Shown: positions 1-10,418 of the stretch, piece after piece
How positions within the stretch are numbered: the stretch's first letter is position 1
Layout: each line of letters opens with the position of its first letter
Assembly: GCA_963820415.1 (NCBI GenBank)
Contig: CAWFZT010000006.1
Location: 868,001-932,000 of the forward strand
DNA from: CAWFZT01 sp963820415
GTDB lineage: Bacteria > Chloroflexota > Anaerolineae > Anaerolineales > Anaerolineaceae
Length of the DNA stretch: 64,000 nt
Direction: 5' to 3'
The notes under the pieces: model-generated
Seen by the model: the letters and a program-made list of their open reading frames with translations, nothing else
The model's database searches: none
Told to the model about the DNA's origin: nothing
Position numbers and translations under genes: made by a program

Positions 1-64
1 GGGGAACTGCCACCCGGTCAACCAACCAGGTGGCTTCCAATAGGACATTGAAAGGAGAAATTTC

Positions 65-223
65 ATGTTGTGGACGATCATCGTAATTCTAGCAATCCTT
101 TGGCTGCTCGGTTTTTTCGGCCGGAACATAAGTCCAAGGCTGCCGCGCACAGGCGGCTGGATCCATACTCTGATCGTGATCGCGGTCATACTCATCATAT
201 TGCACCTGCTTGGGGTGCTGTAA
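65..223 (+). CDS. Small hydrophobic membrane protein, lmo0937-like
   Basis: A 52-residue open frame starting ATG at 65 after a good ribosome site (AAAGGAG, 54-60). It has two hydrophobic segments (about residues 3-15 and 33-50) split by a short basic loop with FGRNI and PRLPR. Size and layout match the lmo0937-type short membrane proteins that are common near stress genes in many bacteria. The function of that family is unknown. Its position just before a Dps gene fits a stress-related block, which is inference. Confidence 0.65.
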   Translation: MLWTIIVILAILWLLGFFGRNISPRLPRTGGWIHTLIVIAVILIILHLLGVL

Positions 224-403
224 AACTCTTACGATACGACGAGTAGACCGGGGTTATCAATCCTGATATGACACCCGTAGTCAATCATTTTCATAGCATT
301 TCTCTAAATATATAGATATTTAACAGACTTAATTAAGGACGTTGATAGCACCTTTCGATTAATATGGTATGGAAAGAGAAATTAATAAGTGAAAGGAAGC
401 TAC

Positions 404-937
404 ATGAGACAAAATCATAACGACGGCTACAACTCGAAGCTGCCGGTCCTTATCCAACCTAACATCGGGCTGGATGGCGATGCCCGCCATTCGGTTGTAG
501 ACATCCTCAACATTACTCTGGCTGATGAGGCGGTGCTAAGCCTAAAAACCCGCAGCGCACATTGGAATGTGAGCGGAGCCAGTTTCTTCGAGCTGCAAAA
601 GCTTTTCGATTCCCAATACGAACAACTAAACGATATCTCCGACGAAATAGCAGAGCGCGCCCGCATGCTGGGTGGACTGCCGATCGGTAGCTTCCAGGGA
701 TTTCTCAAAAATACCCGGCTAGATGAACAGCCTGGGGGTGTCCCTGATATTATGGACCTTTTAGCCGACCATGAAGCCGCCATCCGTTTCTTGCGCGAAG
801 ATGCGAAAAAGTGTTCAGAGGAGTATGAGGACGAAGGCACACGCGACTTCCTGGTGAGTACTCTAACCCTGCACGAAAAGATGGCCTGGGTGCTGCGCTC
901 TCATATTGAGCCAGAGCTAACTGGCAACGAAAGCTAG
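404..937 (+). CDS. dps: Dps/ferritin-like DNA-protection protein
   Basis: Predicted 177-residue ferritin-fold protein of the Dps family, which stores iron by oxidising Fe(II) with peroxide and shields DNA during starvation or oxidative stress in the cytoplasm. The family signature is visible: TRSAHWNVSG near residue 50, followed by the FDSQYEQL and DEIAERARMLGG helix that supplies the intersubunit ferroxidase residues. I chose ATG 404 because GGAAG lies a few bases upstream; an in-frame GTG at 389 would add five residues. The N-terminal tail carries few basic residues, so DNA binding by the tail is not assured. It opens a run of small stress-type genes ending with ftsH. Confidence 0.88.
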   Translation: MRQNHNDGYNSKLPVLIQPNIGLDGDARHSVVDILNITLADEAVLSLKTRSAHWNVSGASFFELQKLFDSQYEQLNDISDEIAERARMLGGLPIGSFQGFLKNTRLDEQPGGVPDIMDLLADHEAAIRFLREDAKKCSEEYEDEGTRDFLVSTLTLHEKMAWVLRSHIEPELTGNES

Positions 938-1012
938 AAAAGCAGGATTTAGCCGCCCGAAGTTAAATTCACCAACAACTAATTCACTAACCCAATTTAA
1001 CCAGGAGCGAAA

Positions 1013-1237
1013 ATGGGAAACCAGATCGTATGTCCAAAATGCAAGAAAACGATATCTAATAACCCGATCATCGAAGATGCGGTAAAAGGTGAAGGTTCTT
1101 CTGAGCAATCCATTCAGCATGATTGTGGTGAAAGAATAACTTATTGGCAAATTACCACCCAGCTTAGAGAGCAAAAAACGTTTGGCCGGCGATTACAAAA
1201 TTGGATCCGGGCGACGCTCTCCCACAACCAGGGTTAG
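1013..1237 (+). CDS. Small zinc-ribbon-like hypothetical protein
   Basis: A 74-residue protein with a CPKC knuckle at residues 7-10 and a second Cys in HDCGERITYW, so one half of a zinc ribbon is clear and the other is imperfect. The start ATG has AGGAG seven bases upstream. I do not recognise a named family. Its place between Dps and other very small genes suggests a stress-linked role, but that rests on context only. Confidence 0.6.
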   Translation: MGNQIVCPKCKKTISNNPIIEDAVKGEGSSEQSIQHDCGERITYWQITTQLREQKTFGRRLQNWIRATLSHNQG

Positions 1238-1367
1238 AAACCGCGCCATCTTTCAGCAACAGATTGACCGCATCCGGAAGATGGGATCGGCCTCTCATTT
1301 GTTGGGCTGCTCATCGGAAGAAAAGAGCGGGTTTATTCATGCAAAGATAGAAAAAGGAGTTACGGCC

Positions 1368-1487
1368 ATGGCAGACAAAAATAGCAAGAAGGAACCCAAA
1401 CGATTATCTAAAGGGCAGCGTACCCACGTGCGCCGGTTAAAACAAGCCGCCCGCAAGGATTCCATCAATGTGGGGCTGAAGAAATAA
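1368..1487 (+). CDS. Short highly basic protein
   Basis: A 39-residue, Lys/Arg-rich protein starting at ATG 1368 after AAAAAGGAG. A longer in-frame reading from 1182 exists, but it overlaps the preceding gene and lacks a ribosome site, so the short form is preferred. The sequence (KEPKRLSKGQRTHVRRLKQ) looks like a small nucleic-acid-binding or disordered protein. No family is recognised. Confidence 0.5.
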   Translation: MADKNSKKEPKRLSKGQRTHVRRLKQAARKDSINVGLKK

Positions 1488-1509
1488 AGGCCTTTATTGG
1501 AGACAAACT

Positions 1510-1776
1510 ATGGCATTCGAAATTGTCAAGGGACCGAGTAAACAGACACATGGTAGGGTGCATGAGTTGGTAAGCCAACATAGTGTCGAGGATCCAGACA
1601 AAGCCAACGCTAAACGCGAACAATTCCTGGCCCTGCTTAGAAAGCAGTATGGTTACACCAACGAAAAGGCTGTAGACGAATTGGAGAGACTGCTGAAGCA
1701 ATTCTATAGAATGAATAAGAGCTTAGGCATTCATGGCGTCCGGCCGAATTTTAAGCATCCACATGCGATCGCCTGA
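1510..1776 (+). CDS. Hypothetical 88-residue protein
   Basis: A charged, probably helical protein with no signal peptide or membrane segment, starting at ATG 1510 after TTGGAGAC. It contains a helix rich in K, E and R around residues 30-70 (KREQFLALLRKQYGYTN). It is codirectional with its neighbours and separated from the preceding small gene by 22 bases. Function unknown; I do not recognise the family. Confidence 0.55.
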   Translation: MAFEIVKGPSKQTHGRVHELVSQHSVEDPDKANAKREQFLALLRKQYGYTNEKAVDELERLLKQFYRMNKSLGIHGVRPNFKHPHAIA

Positions 1777-1833
1777 AAACAGGCTGTACATAATTTCAAG
1801 GAGCATAACCGTGCCAGTCGCAAAGGAGAAACA

Positions 1834-2238
1834 ATGAAAAGGGAAGTAGGTTTGTGGATAGACCATCGCAAAACGGTTTTCGTGACCATCGAAAATGAAG
1901 TCGAAGTGACCCGGGAAATAAGATCGAATATGGAGAAGCATGTCCGATTTTCAAACGGTACTCGTTCGAAAGATTCCAATACTTCACGAGGGTCGACCGC
2001 GGAGGATATGCGCGACCGACAGTTTGTAAACCATCTGGATGGTTACTACGAAGGGATTATCTCCTTCATTCGTGATGCTGATTCAATCTGGATATTTGGT
2101 CCTGGCGAGGCCAAGTTCCAACTCGAAAATCGCTTGAAGCGTGAAGACCTCGGAGGACGCATCGTGGGTATTGAAACCGTTGATAAGATGACGGATCACC
2201 AAATTGCCGCCAAAGTGCGCGACCACTTTCTAAGATAA
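1834..2238 (+). CDS. eRF1/pelota-fold-like conserved hypothetical protein
   Basis: A 134-residue protein starting after GCAAAGGAGAAACA. It begins with VGLWIDHRKTVFVTI and carries MEKHVRF, HLDGYYEGII, IWIFGPGEAK and DKMTDHQIAAKVRDHF. This pattern belongs to a widespread bacterial family that resembles the C-terminal domain of translation release factor eRF1/pelota, with no experimentally fixed function that I know of. Five bases separate its stop from the ftsH start, so the two are probably translated together. The family recalls are from memory; the fold assignment is moderate. Confidence 0.6.
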   Translation: MKREVGLWIDHRKTVFVTIENEVEVTREIRSNMEKHVRFSNGTRSKDSNTSRGSTAEDMRDRQFVNHLDGYYEGIISFIRDADSIWIFGPGEAKFQLENRLKREDLGGRIVGIETVDKMTDHQIAAKVRDHFLR

Positions 2239-2243
2239 TAATT

Positions 2244-4091
<1,848 letters not shown>

Positions 4092-4137
4092 AAGTCCAGA
4101 CGACCTAGTAATTTTGGAAGGACAAAGATATTTAAAC

Positions 4138-4168
4138 AAAACCTGCTCAGAAATTGAGCAGGTTTTTT
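4138..4168 (+). terminator. Rho-independent terminator after ftsH
   Basis: A 12-bp perfect stem, AAAACCTGCTCA (4138-4149) and TGAGCAGGTTTT (4155-4166), with a 5-base loop and a T run. It lies 46 bases after the ftsH stop. Confidence 0.9.
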
Positions 4169-4170
4169 GT

Positions 4171-4213
4171 CTCATTGGGAATCCCCGTGGTGAACTCTCG
4201 GATTTGGGGGTGT
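4171..4213 (-). repeat. Decayed half copy of the palindromic MITE-like repeat
   Basis: The sequence TTGGGAATCCCCGTGGTGAA then CTCTCGGATTTGGGGGTG matches, with several changes, the reverse complement of the right half of the intact elements at 13521-13612 and 24815-24906. The other half is missing. It sits directly after the ftsH terminator. Confidence 0.6.
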
Positions 4214-4415
4214 TATAAACCCATCTACAATAAATCAACAAGAGACAAATAACCACCATATAATGAATATCCTTACGCCCACTTATGAAAACAGTTTTCA
4301 GCCATGGCTGAATGGGCCGGGTAAGAATAAGTCCCGCTGTGTGGCGATCCAGATAACCGGGAAATAAACAATTAAGCACAAGGTTTGTGAAAAATTGTTT
4401 ATTCATCTTAATTGC

Positions 4416-4444
4416 TTGACTATTGTTGTTCGTTTTGATAACAT
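4416..4444 (+). promoter_or_regulatory. Candidate sigma-70 promoter of the catabolic operon
   Basis: TTGACT (4416-4421) and TAACAT (4439-4444) are separated by 17 bases in an AT-rich stretch. No other gene lies between it and the small frame at 4562 and the isomerase-like gene at 4808. The rest of 4214-4561 contains no gene I can support. Confidence 0.45.
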
Positions 4445-4561
4445 ATAAAGAGTTCCCCTTGGTGGCTATTTTTTGTTTACCCGTATCTTCTAGTCTCCCC
4501 CCCGCTAGCTTCTTATCCTGTTGGACCTAATCTCTTTACCAGCGAACACACGCTGGCTCAC

Positions 4562-4783
4562 ATGCGTTCCGAGCTATGGGCGTCCAGGTTGTTCGACCGC
4601 AGCGCCTACCGCAGCGATGCAGAAGAACACCAGAACGCCTACGCCATGGTAGCCCAGGCTGAGGCACGCTGGCGGCAGGCGTTGGCTCGTTACAACCCGG
4701 AAGGGGTTGACCTGTACAAAGCCAAAGCAGCCATGGAAGTTGCCATGCATGCCAAAGAACACCCGCTAAGCGGTTTTGAGTGA
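4562..4783 (+). CDS. Small hypothetical protein before the catabolic operon
   Basis: A 73-residue, mostly helical frame with no recognised family. ATG 4562 has no convincing ribosome site. Coding-like sequence continues in frame upstream (PVGPNLFTSEHTLAH) without a start codon until a stop near 4440, so this may be the tail of a longer decayed gene. It precedes the isomerase-like gene by 24 bases. Confidence 0.35.
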   Translation: MRSELWASRLFDRSAYRSDAEEHQNAYAMVAQAEARWRQALARYNPEGVDLYKAKAAMEVAMHAKEHPLSGFE

Positions 4784-4807
4784 TATATTAATCTAGAAAG
4801 GAAGCTA

Positions 4808-6211
4808 ATGAACACTGTTAATCGACCCAAAGTTGGACTGTTAATCACGGCTTTACTTGAAGACGACTGGAACAAGACCGGTTATTTGCGTCCCAAGGCC
4901 CAGGCGGCCGTGCAAAATTACGTGAGCCGGTTGGAATCCTTTGCCGAGGTGGTCTGCCCGGGGCTTATCGAGACCGAAGAGCAGGCTGCTGAAGCTGACC
5001 TGGCCTTCAAAACGGCCGGCGTGGTCGCCGTAGTCTTTACCGAACTGGCCTACACTCAGAGCGTCGTGCCGATGCGCGCCCTGTCGCAGACACAGGTGCC
5101 TATCCTGGTGTGGAACACGCAGATGCTCAGCGCCTGGCCGGCCGACGCGGATTGGGACCTGGTCATGCTCAATTCAGGACTGGCAGGCCTGCCCGAGACC
5201 ACGCACGCCCTGGTGCGTTCGAACATACCCTTTGAGATGATCACCGGCCACCTGGACGATCCACACACCCTGGCAGCTTTGAAAGAAAGCATACAGGCAG
5301 CCGCCGTGGTTAAGCAGCTCAAGTGGATGCGCGTTGGCGTGATCGGGCATCCCTACCAATACATGGAAGACCTGATGATCGATCCTTTTGGCCTGCGCAC
5401 CACCCTTGGTCCAACGGTAGTCCACATCGAGCCGGAAGAGGTCGCCGCGGCGGTAGCCAACGTTCAGCCCGAAGAAGCCCAGGTGTTGATCGCGGAAGCC
5501 AACCGCCAATTCCGCACCGACGAGATGAAACCCGATCTGTTCGAGCGGTCGGCCCGTTACGCAGTTGGGTTGGAAAAGGTGGTGCGCGAGCGTAAGCTGG
5601 ATGCCCTGGCGCATTTCGACCAGTGCCTGTTGAGCGACCCGCGCTGCGGCTTGGTGCCTTCCTGGGGCGAGTGTCGCCTGATGGCGGCTGGCATCCCGGT
5701 CACTGCTGAAGCCGACATCAACTCGGCAGTAGGTATGCGTATCTTGCAGGAGTTGGCCGGCGACGCGACCTTCGGCGAGAACTACGGCTTCGACTTCGAC
5801 CAGGGCGTGGCCTACATCGCTCACGACAGCATTGGCAACCCCAACCTGGCTGCCGCCGTCCCACAGCCTGCCTTGCGCCACAGCATTTATTACCTGGGTA
5901 TGTATGGCTTTGGCGCCGCAATGGAATTTGCCTACCGGCCGGGTGCCGTGACAATCCTGGCGCTCGTCCAGATCTCCGGCGGCCGTTGGAAAATGTGCGT
6001 AGCCGAAGGGGAAGCCCTGGCGGTGACGCCACGTCCAACCGTGGCTCCGCAGATGCTTTTCCGGCCGGCGCAAAGCCCTCTGGAGGAGTTTTATAACCGC
6101 TGGTGCCTGTCCGGGGCCGGTCACCATTTGGCCATGGCCTACGGCCACCTGAGCGGGACGCTGGCGAAGGTGGCAGGCATGCTGGGAATCGAATATGAAT
6201 TGGTTCGGTAG
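4808..6211 (+). CDS. L-fucose/L-arabinose isomerase-superfamily protein
   Basis: A 467-residue cytosolic protein beginning with KVGLLITALLEDDW, and with AGVVAVVFTELAYTQS, VPILVWNTQ and WMRVGVIGHPYQYMEDL, the pattern of the N-terminal and central domains of the L-arabinose/L-fucose isomerase superfamily. It carries acidic and His residues expected for a metal site (for example HFDQC and AEADINSAVG), but I cannot confirm the full catalytic set. ATG 4808 has GAAAGGAAG upstream. It is the first well-supported gene of the operon, with only two bases before the MttB-like gene. The likely role is aldose-ketose isomerisation of an unidentified sugar or sugar derivative. Many members of this superfamily have unproven activities. 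Confidence 0.75.
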   Translation: MNTVNRPKVGLLITALLEDDWNKTGYLRPKAQAAVQNYVSRLESFAEVVCPGLIETEEQAAEADLAFKTAGVVAVVFTELAYTQSVVPMRALSQTQVPILVWNTQMLSAWPADADWDLVMLNSGLAGLPETTHALVRSNIPFEMITGHLDDPHTLAALKESIQAAAVVKQLKWMRVGVIGHPYQYMEDLMIDPFGLRTTLGPTVVHIEPEEVAAAVANVQPEEAQVLIAEANRQFRTDEMKPDLFERSARYAVGLEKVVRERKLDALAHFDQCLLSDPRCGLVPSWGECRLMAAGIPVTAEADINSAVGMRILQELAGDATFGENYGFDFDQGVAYIAHDSIGNPNLAAAVPQPALRHSIYYLGMYGFGAAMEFAYRPGAVTILALVQISGGRWKMCVAEGEALAVTPRPTVAPQMLFRPAQSPLEEFYNRWCLSGAGHHLAMAYGHLSGTLAKVAGMLGIEYELVR

Positions 6212-6213
6212 CT

Positions 6214-7677
6214 ATGAACTTCGATCTTCGCTTATTTACTGATTCGGACCTTGAACGTATCCACGACCTGTCCTTGAAGATTCTGGCCGACCCCGGCATG
6301 CGCATCATGTCGCCCGTGCTCCGCCAGGCGCTGGCGAAACGCGGCGCGCAGATCGATGAAACGAGGGAAGTCGTCCGCTTTCCGTCCGGGCTGGTCGAAG
6401 AAACCATTTCTGCCATGCAGGCTGAGCTGCGCGCCGGGCGCAAGCCGCTCCTGTTAAACGGGGTGGTCTCCTCGCTCAGCAGCGGGCCTATCCAGGCCAA
6501 GTTTGGCGGCGCCTGCCTGGAATGCTTAGACCTGGAGGGCGGGCAGTTCCGTGCGCCTACCCGCCAGGATTTGGTCAACCTGGTGCGCCTGGGCCAGGCC
6601 CTGCCCGAAGTAACCACGGTCGGCAATCCGGTGGTTTATCTGAGGGAAGATGACGGAACGCGCATCGACCCGCGCATGGAGCGCGTCAAAACTGCCGCTC
6701 TGATCGCCTGCTACACTACCAAAGCCGGCGCCACCGAGGTGTGGAACACCGCCGAGCTGCCGTTCCTGATGGAGATCGGCGAGATCGTGCGCGGGAGCCG
6801 CGCCGCCTACATGCAAAACCCTTGTTTCGTGACCGCCAAAGAGACTATTTCCCCGTTGATCCTGGATGACAAAGCTGGCGATGTGCTGCTTCTACTGGCG
6901 GAGAACGGTCTGCCAACCACCATCATCCCCATGCCGCTCACCGGCGCGTCGGCTCCCATGTCGCTGGCGGCCAATGTGGCCTTGTGCAACGCCGAGGTGC
7001 TGGGCGCAGCGGTCGCCGTGCGCAGCGCCTGTTCAGACGCCTGGGTGGCCGGGGGAGTGATCAGCGGCATCCTTGATATGGGCTCAGGCGCGGCTTGTTT
7101 CGCCGCCCCAGAAGCCATCCTACAGGACCTGGGCATCGCCGAGCTGCACGAACGCCGCTACGGGTTCGATTTCGCCATCGGCACCGGTTACACCGACGCC
7201 AAGTATCCGGGTATCCAATCGGTGATGGAGAAAATGGCCAAGTACTGGGCAGCCTACCAGTCTGGGCGGGTCAACTACCCACTTGGGTTGATGACCGGCG
7301 GCAAAGCCTTCTCTCCCGAGCAAGCCCTGCTTGACCTGGAAGTGGCGCGCTGGGTGCATGGGTTCGGAAAAGGCATTCCAGTTGAGGATGTCGACCTGGA
7401 GACCTGCCTGGAGATCATCCGGCGCAGGGGCATCGGCGGTAACTCCCTCGAAGAGGAGCACACGCTGCAGAATATGCGCAGGGTGGTATGGTACCCGACG
7501 TTGATGGACCGCAAGCTCTCGACTGGCTATACCCAGGACCAGGAACGCGATATGCTGACCAACGCCCGGGCGCAGTACCACAAAGTGATGAAAAATGCAG
7601 TTTACGAGGTTGACAGTGACCGCCGGCGCGCCATTGAAGACGTCGTCCGGCGCGCTGAAAAAATATTATGTCATTAA
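6214..7677 (+). CDS. MttB-superfamily (trimethylamine methyltransferase-like) protein, non-pyrrolysine
   Basis: A 487-residue protein matching the MttB superfamily of corrinoid-dependent methyltransferases: LSLKILADPGMRI near the N terminus, followed by the TIM-barrel region with KFGGACLECLD, TAGATEVWN-like text and IQSVMEKMAKYW. The frame has no internal TAG, so it is not a pyrrolysine form. Non-pyrrolysine members are known to demethylate quaternary amines such as glycine betaine or carnitine, using a separate corrinoid protein. No corrinoid-binding protein or methyl acceptor enzyme is present in the window. It is tightly coupled to the isomerase-like gene, which is an unusual partner. Substrate unknown. 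Confidence 0.78.
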   Translation: MNFDLRLFTDSDLERIHDLSLKILADPGMRIMSPVLRQALAKRGAQIDETREVVRFPSGLVEETISAMQAELRAGRKPLLLNGVVSSLSSGPIQAKFGGACLECLDLEGGQFRAPTRQDLVNLVRLGQALPEVTTVGNPVVYLREDDGTRIDPRMERVKTAALIACYTTKAGATEVWNTAELPFLMEIGEIVRGSRAAYMQNPCFVTAKETISPLILDDKAGDVLLLLAENGLPTTIIPMPLTGASAPMSLAANVALCNAEVLGAAVAVRSACSDAWVAGGVISGILDMGSGAACFAAPEAILQDLGIAELHERRYGFDFAIGTGYTDAKYPGIQSVMEKMAKYWAAYQSGRVNYPLGLMTGGKAFSPEQALLDLEVARWVHGFGKGIPVEDVDLETCLEIIRRRGIGGNSLEEEHTLQNMRRVVWYPTLMDRKLSTGYTQDQERDMLTNARAQYHKVMKNAVYEVDSDRRRAIEDVVRRAEKILCH

Positions 7678-7690
7678 TCAGGAGGTAATT

Positions 7691-8500
7691 ATGAATGGTC
7701 GGACATTGCGTTTAAAAAAGTTTATCCCGGATGGTGAGCGCATCATCATCCTGCCCCTCGACCACGGCGAATTCCAGGGCCCCCGCAAGGGCTTGATCGA
7801 TTTCCGCCAGACCTTGCAGGAGATTGATCGCGGCTACGATGCGCTTTTGTGCGCGCCGGGGCAGTTCGAGCGAAACTGGGATATCTTTGCGGTGCGTAAA
7901 AGCGTCACTTCCATTGTACGCATCAACTGGGACTCGGATTACTGTTTCCAGTGGGGTTATACTAAAGGCTATCACGGGGTTGTCCTGTCCCCGGCCCAGG
8001 CTGCGACCATGGGAGCGGACGTGGTACTGGCTTCCATCTCCATCGGTTCCGGCGACGCGGCAGTGGACAGCGCCAACGTGGAGCAATTTGCCAGGTTGGT
8101 GGCAGAAGCGCGCAGCGTGGGCATCCCCATCGGCGGCGAGATCTACCCGGGCATAGCCGGGCAGATCAGCGACGAGGCCTTCCACGACCTGATTTACCGC
8201 AGTTGCCGTATTGTCTCTGAGCTGGGAGCCGACTTCATCAAGACCTTTTATACCGGGCCGCATTTCGGCGAGGTGGTGGAAAGTACACCGGTCCCCTTGA
8301 TTGTGCTGGGTGCGGATAAAGTCGAAGAAATCCAGGCGCTCAGGCTGGCCGAGAAAGCCATGCAGGCCGGGGCGCGCGGTGTGGTTTTTGGTCGCAACGT
8401 GTTCGAAGGCGCTCGCCCGAACGATTTTCTGGCCGCCTTGGGCGAAATTGTGCGTAAGGGCGCACCCGCGGCCGAAGCTGCGAAAATGTACGGGTTTTAA
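7691..8500 (+). CDS. Class I aldolase (DeoC/FbaB/LacD-type)
   Basis: A 269-residue TIM-barrel aldolase. ATG 7691 is preceded by a near-perfect Shine-Dalgarno (AGGAGGTAATT), which overrides a longer in-frame start inside the upstream gene. Features are LPLDHGEFQGP near residue 21, PIGGEIYPG near 146, and GADFIKTFYTG with the expected Schiff-base lysine at residue 184. Enzymes of this type cleave or form phosphorylated ketoses or deoxysugars. Between an isomerase-like gene and a sugar kinase it fits the usual isomerase-kinase-aldolase route of sugar breakdown. The exact substrate cannot be read from the sequence. Confidence 0.78.
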   Translation: MNGRTLRLKKFIPDGERIIILPLDHGEFQGPRKGLIDFRQTLQEIDRGYDALLCAPGQFERNWDIFAVRKSVTSIVRINWDSDYCFQWGYTKGYHGVVLSPAQAATMGADVVLASISIGSGDAAVDSANVEQFARLVAEARSVGIPIGGEIYPGIAGQISDEAFHDLIYRSCRIVSELGADFIKTFYTGPHFGEVVESTPVPLIVLGADKVEEIQALRLAEKAMQAGARGVVFGRNVFEGARPNDFLAALGEIVRKGAPAAEAAKMYGF

Positions 8501-8514
8501 ACCAATGGCCAACC

Positions 8515-8835
8515 ATGTCCTTTCTCTATAAACCCGATTGGGAACAGGCCAAACAACGTCTGACCGCCTGGTGGCATCACGAAGCCATTGACCGCTGTGC
8601 TTTGGCCGTGTCGGCTCCACGCGCTGACAAGGCCCGCTTCACGCTTCCCCCTTTACCCACACGGGTAGAGGACCGCTGGCTGGACCTGGATTACCTGTGG
8701 GCGCGCAACGAATACGAGATGAAGACGACTTTCTATGGCGGTGAGGCGTTCCCGCTGTGGAACGCCGGCTACCCCGGATGGGATCTGATGCAGTCCTATC
8801 TCGGCGCCGGTCAAACTATAGGTGAAAGAATATGA
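8515..8835 (+). pseudogene. N-terminal fragment of a larger protein, probably truncated
   Basis: A 106-residue frame starting MSFLYKPDWEQAKQR and including AWWHHEAIDRCALAV and TFYGGEAFPLWNAGYPG. I recall this pattern as the N terminus of a family of roughly 350 residues that occurs beside MttB-like and uroporphyrinogen-decarboxylase-like genes. Here it ends abruptly, and its stop overlaps the kinase start (ATGA at 8832). The missing two thirds suggest a deletion. A genuine short gene cannot be excluded. The family recall is from memory. Confidence 0.5.
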
Positions 8836-10361
8836 ACTATTTCCTCGGAATCGACGCTGGCACAACTTCATTGAAAGCGGCCATCTTCAACCAAAATGGT
8901 AAGCTGCTGTCACTTACTCGCCGGGAATATACGCTTGAAACCCCGGCGCCCGCCATGGTAGAGCTGGACGCCGAAATCTATTGGAGAAGCTGCTGTGATG
9001 TAGTTCGCCAGGCCGTCCAGGAAAGCCAAATTCTGCCCGCGGAAGTAGACTCGGTATGTATTTCCAGCCAGGGGGAAACCTTCGTCCCGGTTGGCCGGGA
9101 TGGGCGGCCTACCCATAAAGCCATCGTGTGGCTGGATAACCGCGCTGCCCGGCAGGCTGAAGAGATCGGCGACCACTTCGGTATTGAAAAAATTTACAAG
9201 TTTACCGGTCAGCCGGAGGTCGCGCCCACCTGGCCGGCTTGTAAGATTCTCTGGTTGCGGCAGAAAGACCCCGCCGTTTTCGCGCAAACCGCCCGCTTTC
9301 TACTGCTGGAAGATTACCTGCTATACCGGCTGACCGGCCAGTTCGTCACCGAGCGCGGTCTGCAGACCACCAGCCTGTTCGTCGATCTGAATACGCGCCA
9401 GTGGTGGCCGGAAATGTTCGACTATGTTGGAATCACTCCCAACCAGCTCGGCCACCTGATGGATCCAGGCATGGGTGTCGGAACTCTTTCTCCAGCGGGC
9501 GCTGAAGCCATAGGCCTCACGTCGCGCACGCTGGCGGTGACCGGCAGCATGGACCAATCCATCGGCGCGATTGGGTCCGGCAACATCGCCGCCGGATTAG
9601 TCACCGAGAGCACGGGCGGCGCTCTAGGCATCGTTTCCACCGTCGACCAACCCGTCTTCGATCCTCAGGGACGTTTGCCGTGTTACTTTCACGCTCGCAA
9701 GGATTTTTATGCTTTGCTGCCCTGGGGACAGACCGCCGGCATGGCTCTGCGCTGGTTCCGCGACCAGTTCTTCCCGCTCGAATCCAGCGCCGCCGTGAAC
9801 GCCGGCCTGGACGCTTATGACCTGATGACCCAACCTGCGGCAAGCGTTCCAGCCGGCAGCGACGGCCTAGTCGTGCTTCCCCACCTTGAAGGCGCTGCCT
9901 GCCCTGAGTTCAACCGCAACGCCCGGGCTGTTTTTTTTGGCGCCACACTGCGTCACACCCGCGCCCATTTCACGCGCGCTATTCTCGAGTCGGTGGCTTA
10001 CATGCTGCGCAAGAATCTTGAGATCGTCGAGCGCGTCGGCGGGTCGATGCGGGAGATCCGCAGCATTGGTGGAGGGGCGCGCAGCCGCTTGTGGCTGCAA
10101 ATAAAAGCCGATGTGTTACAAAAACCGGTGACTACCGTCGATGCGGAAGAAGCTGCCTGCCTTGGAGCGGCAATGTCCGGAGCGGTGGCTTCTGGATACT
10201 ACGCCAGCCTGGAAGAAGCCAGCAACGCCATGGTGCGCGTACGCGACCGCCTGGAACCCAACCCCGCCAATGCATCCGTCTACCAGGAAGGTTACGCCGC
10301 ATACATAGAGTTGTACGACCGCCTGGAACCCATGTTTCAGTTGGAGAAAACCTCTTCTTGA
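8832..10361 (+). CDS. FGGY-family carbohydrate kinase (xylulokinase-like)
   Basis: A 509-residue kinase of the FGGY family, which phosphorylates sugars or polyols with ATP in the cytosol. It opens with FLGIDAGTTSLKAAIFN (phosphate 1 motif). ISSQGETFVPV and AIVWLDNRAA follow in the sugar-binding lobe, then VTGSMDQSIGAIGSGN, and ESVAYMLRKNLE with IRSIGGGARSRLWLQIKADV in the C-terminal lobe. Length is typical. The start overlaps the stop of the truncated gene upstream, and the next gene begins 57 bases later. It most likely phosphorylates the ketose produced by the isomerase-like enzyme before aldolase cleavage; that pathway order is inference. Confidence 0.88.
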   Translation: MNYFLGIDAGTTSLKAAIFNQNGKLLSLTRREYTLETPAPAMVELDAEIYWRSCCDVVRQAVQESQILPAEVDSVCISSQGETFVPVGRDGRPTHKAIVWLDNRAARQAEEIGDHFGIEKIYKFTGQPEVAPTWPACKILWLRQKDPAVFAQTARFLLLEDYLLYRLTGQFVTERGLQTTSLFVDLNTRQWWPEMFDYVGITPNQLGHLMDPGMGVGTLSPAGAEAIGLTSRTLAVTGSMDQSIGAIGSGNIAAGLVTESTGGALGIVSTVDQPVFDPQGRLPCYFHARKDFYALLPWGQTAGMALRWFRDQFFPLESSAAVNAGLDAYDLMTQPAASVPAGSDGLVVLPHLEGAACPEFNRNARAVFFGATLRHTRAHFTRAILESVAYMLRKNLEIVERVGGSMREIRSIGGGARSRLWLQIKADVLQKPVTTVDAEEAACLGAAMSGAVASGYYASLEEASNAMVRVRDRLEPNPANASVYQEGYAAYIELYDRLEPMFQLEKTSS

Positions 10362-10418
10362 TTATCAGAAAACTGACTTTGACCAAGGAGTTTCAGCACT
10401 CGAAAGGAAACCAAAGCC

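Noticed and set aside
5174..6148. Long open frame on the minus strand opposite the isomerase-like gene
   Set aside because: It is the GC-driven antisense shadow of a clearly coding gene; its translation is rich in H, R, G and Q with no family pattern.
6214..7677. Pyrrolysine-type MttB
   Set aside because: No in-frame TAG codon interrupts the gene and no pylTSBCD genes are seen, so it is a non-pyrrolysine member.
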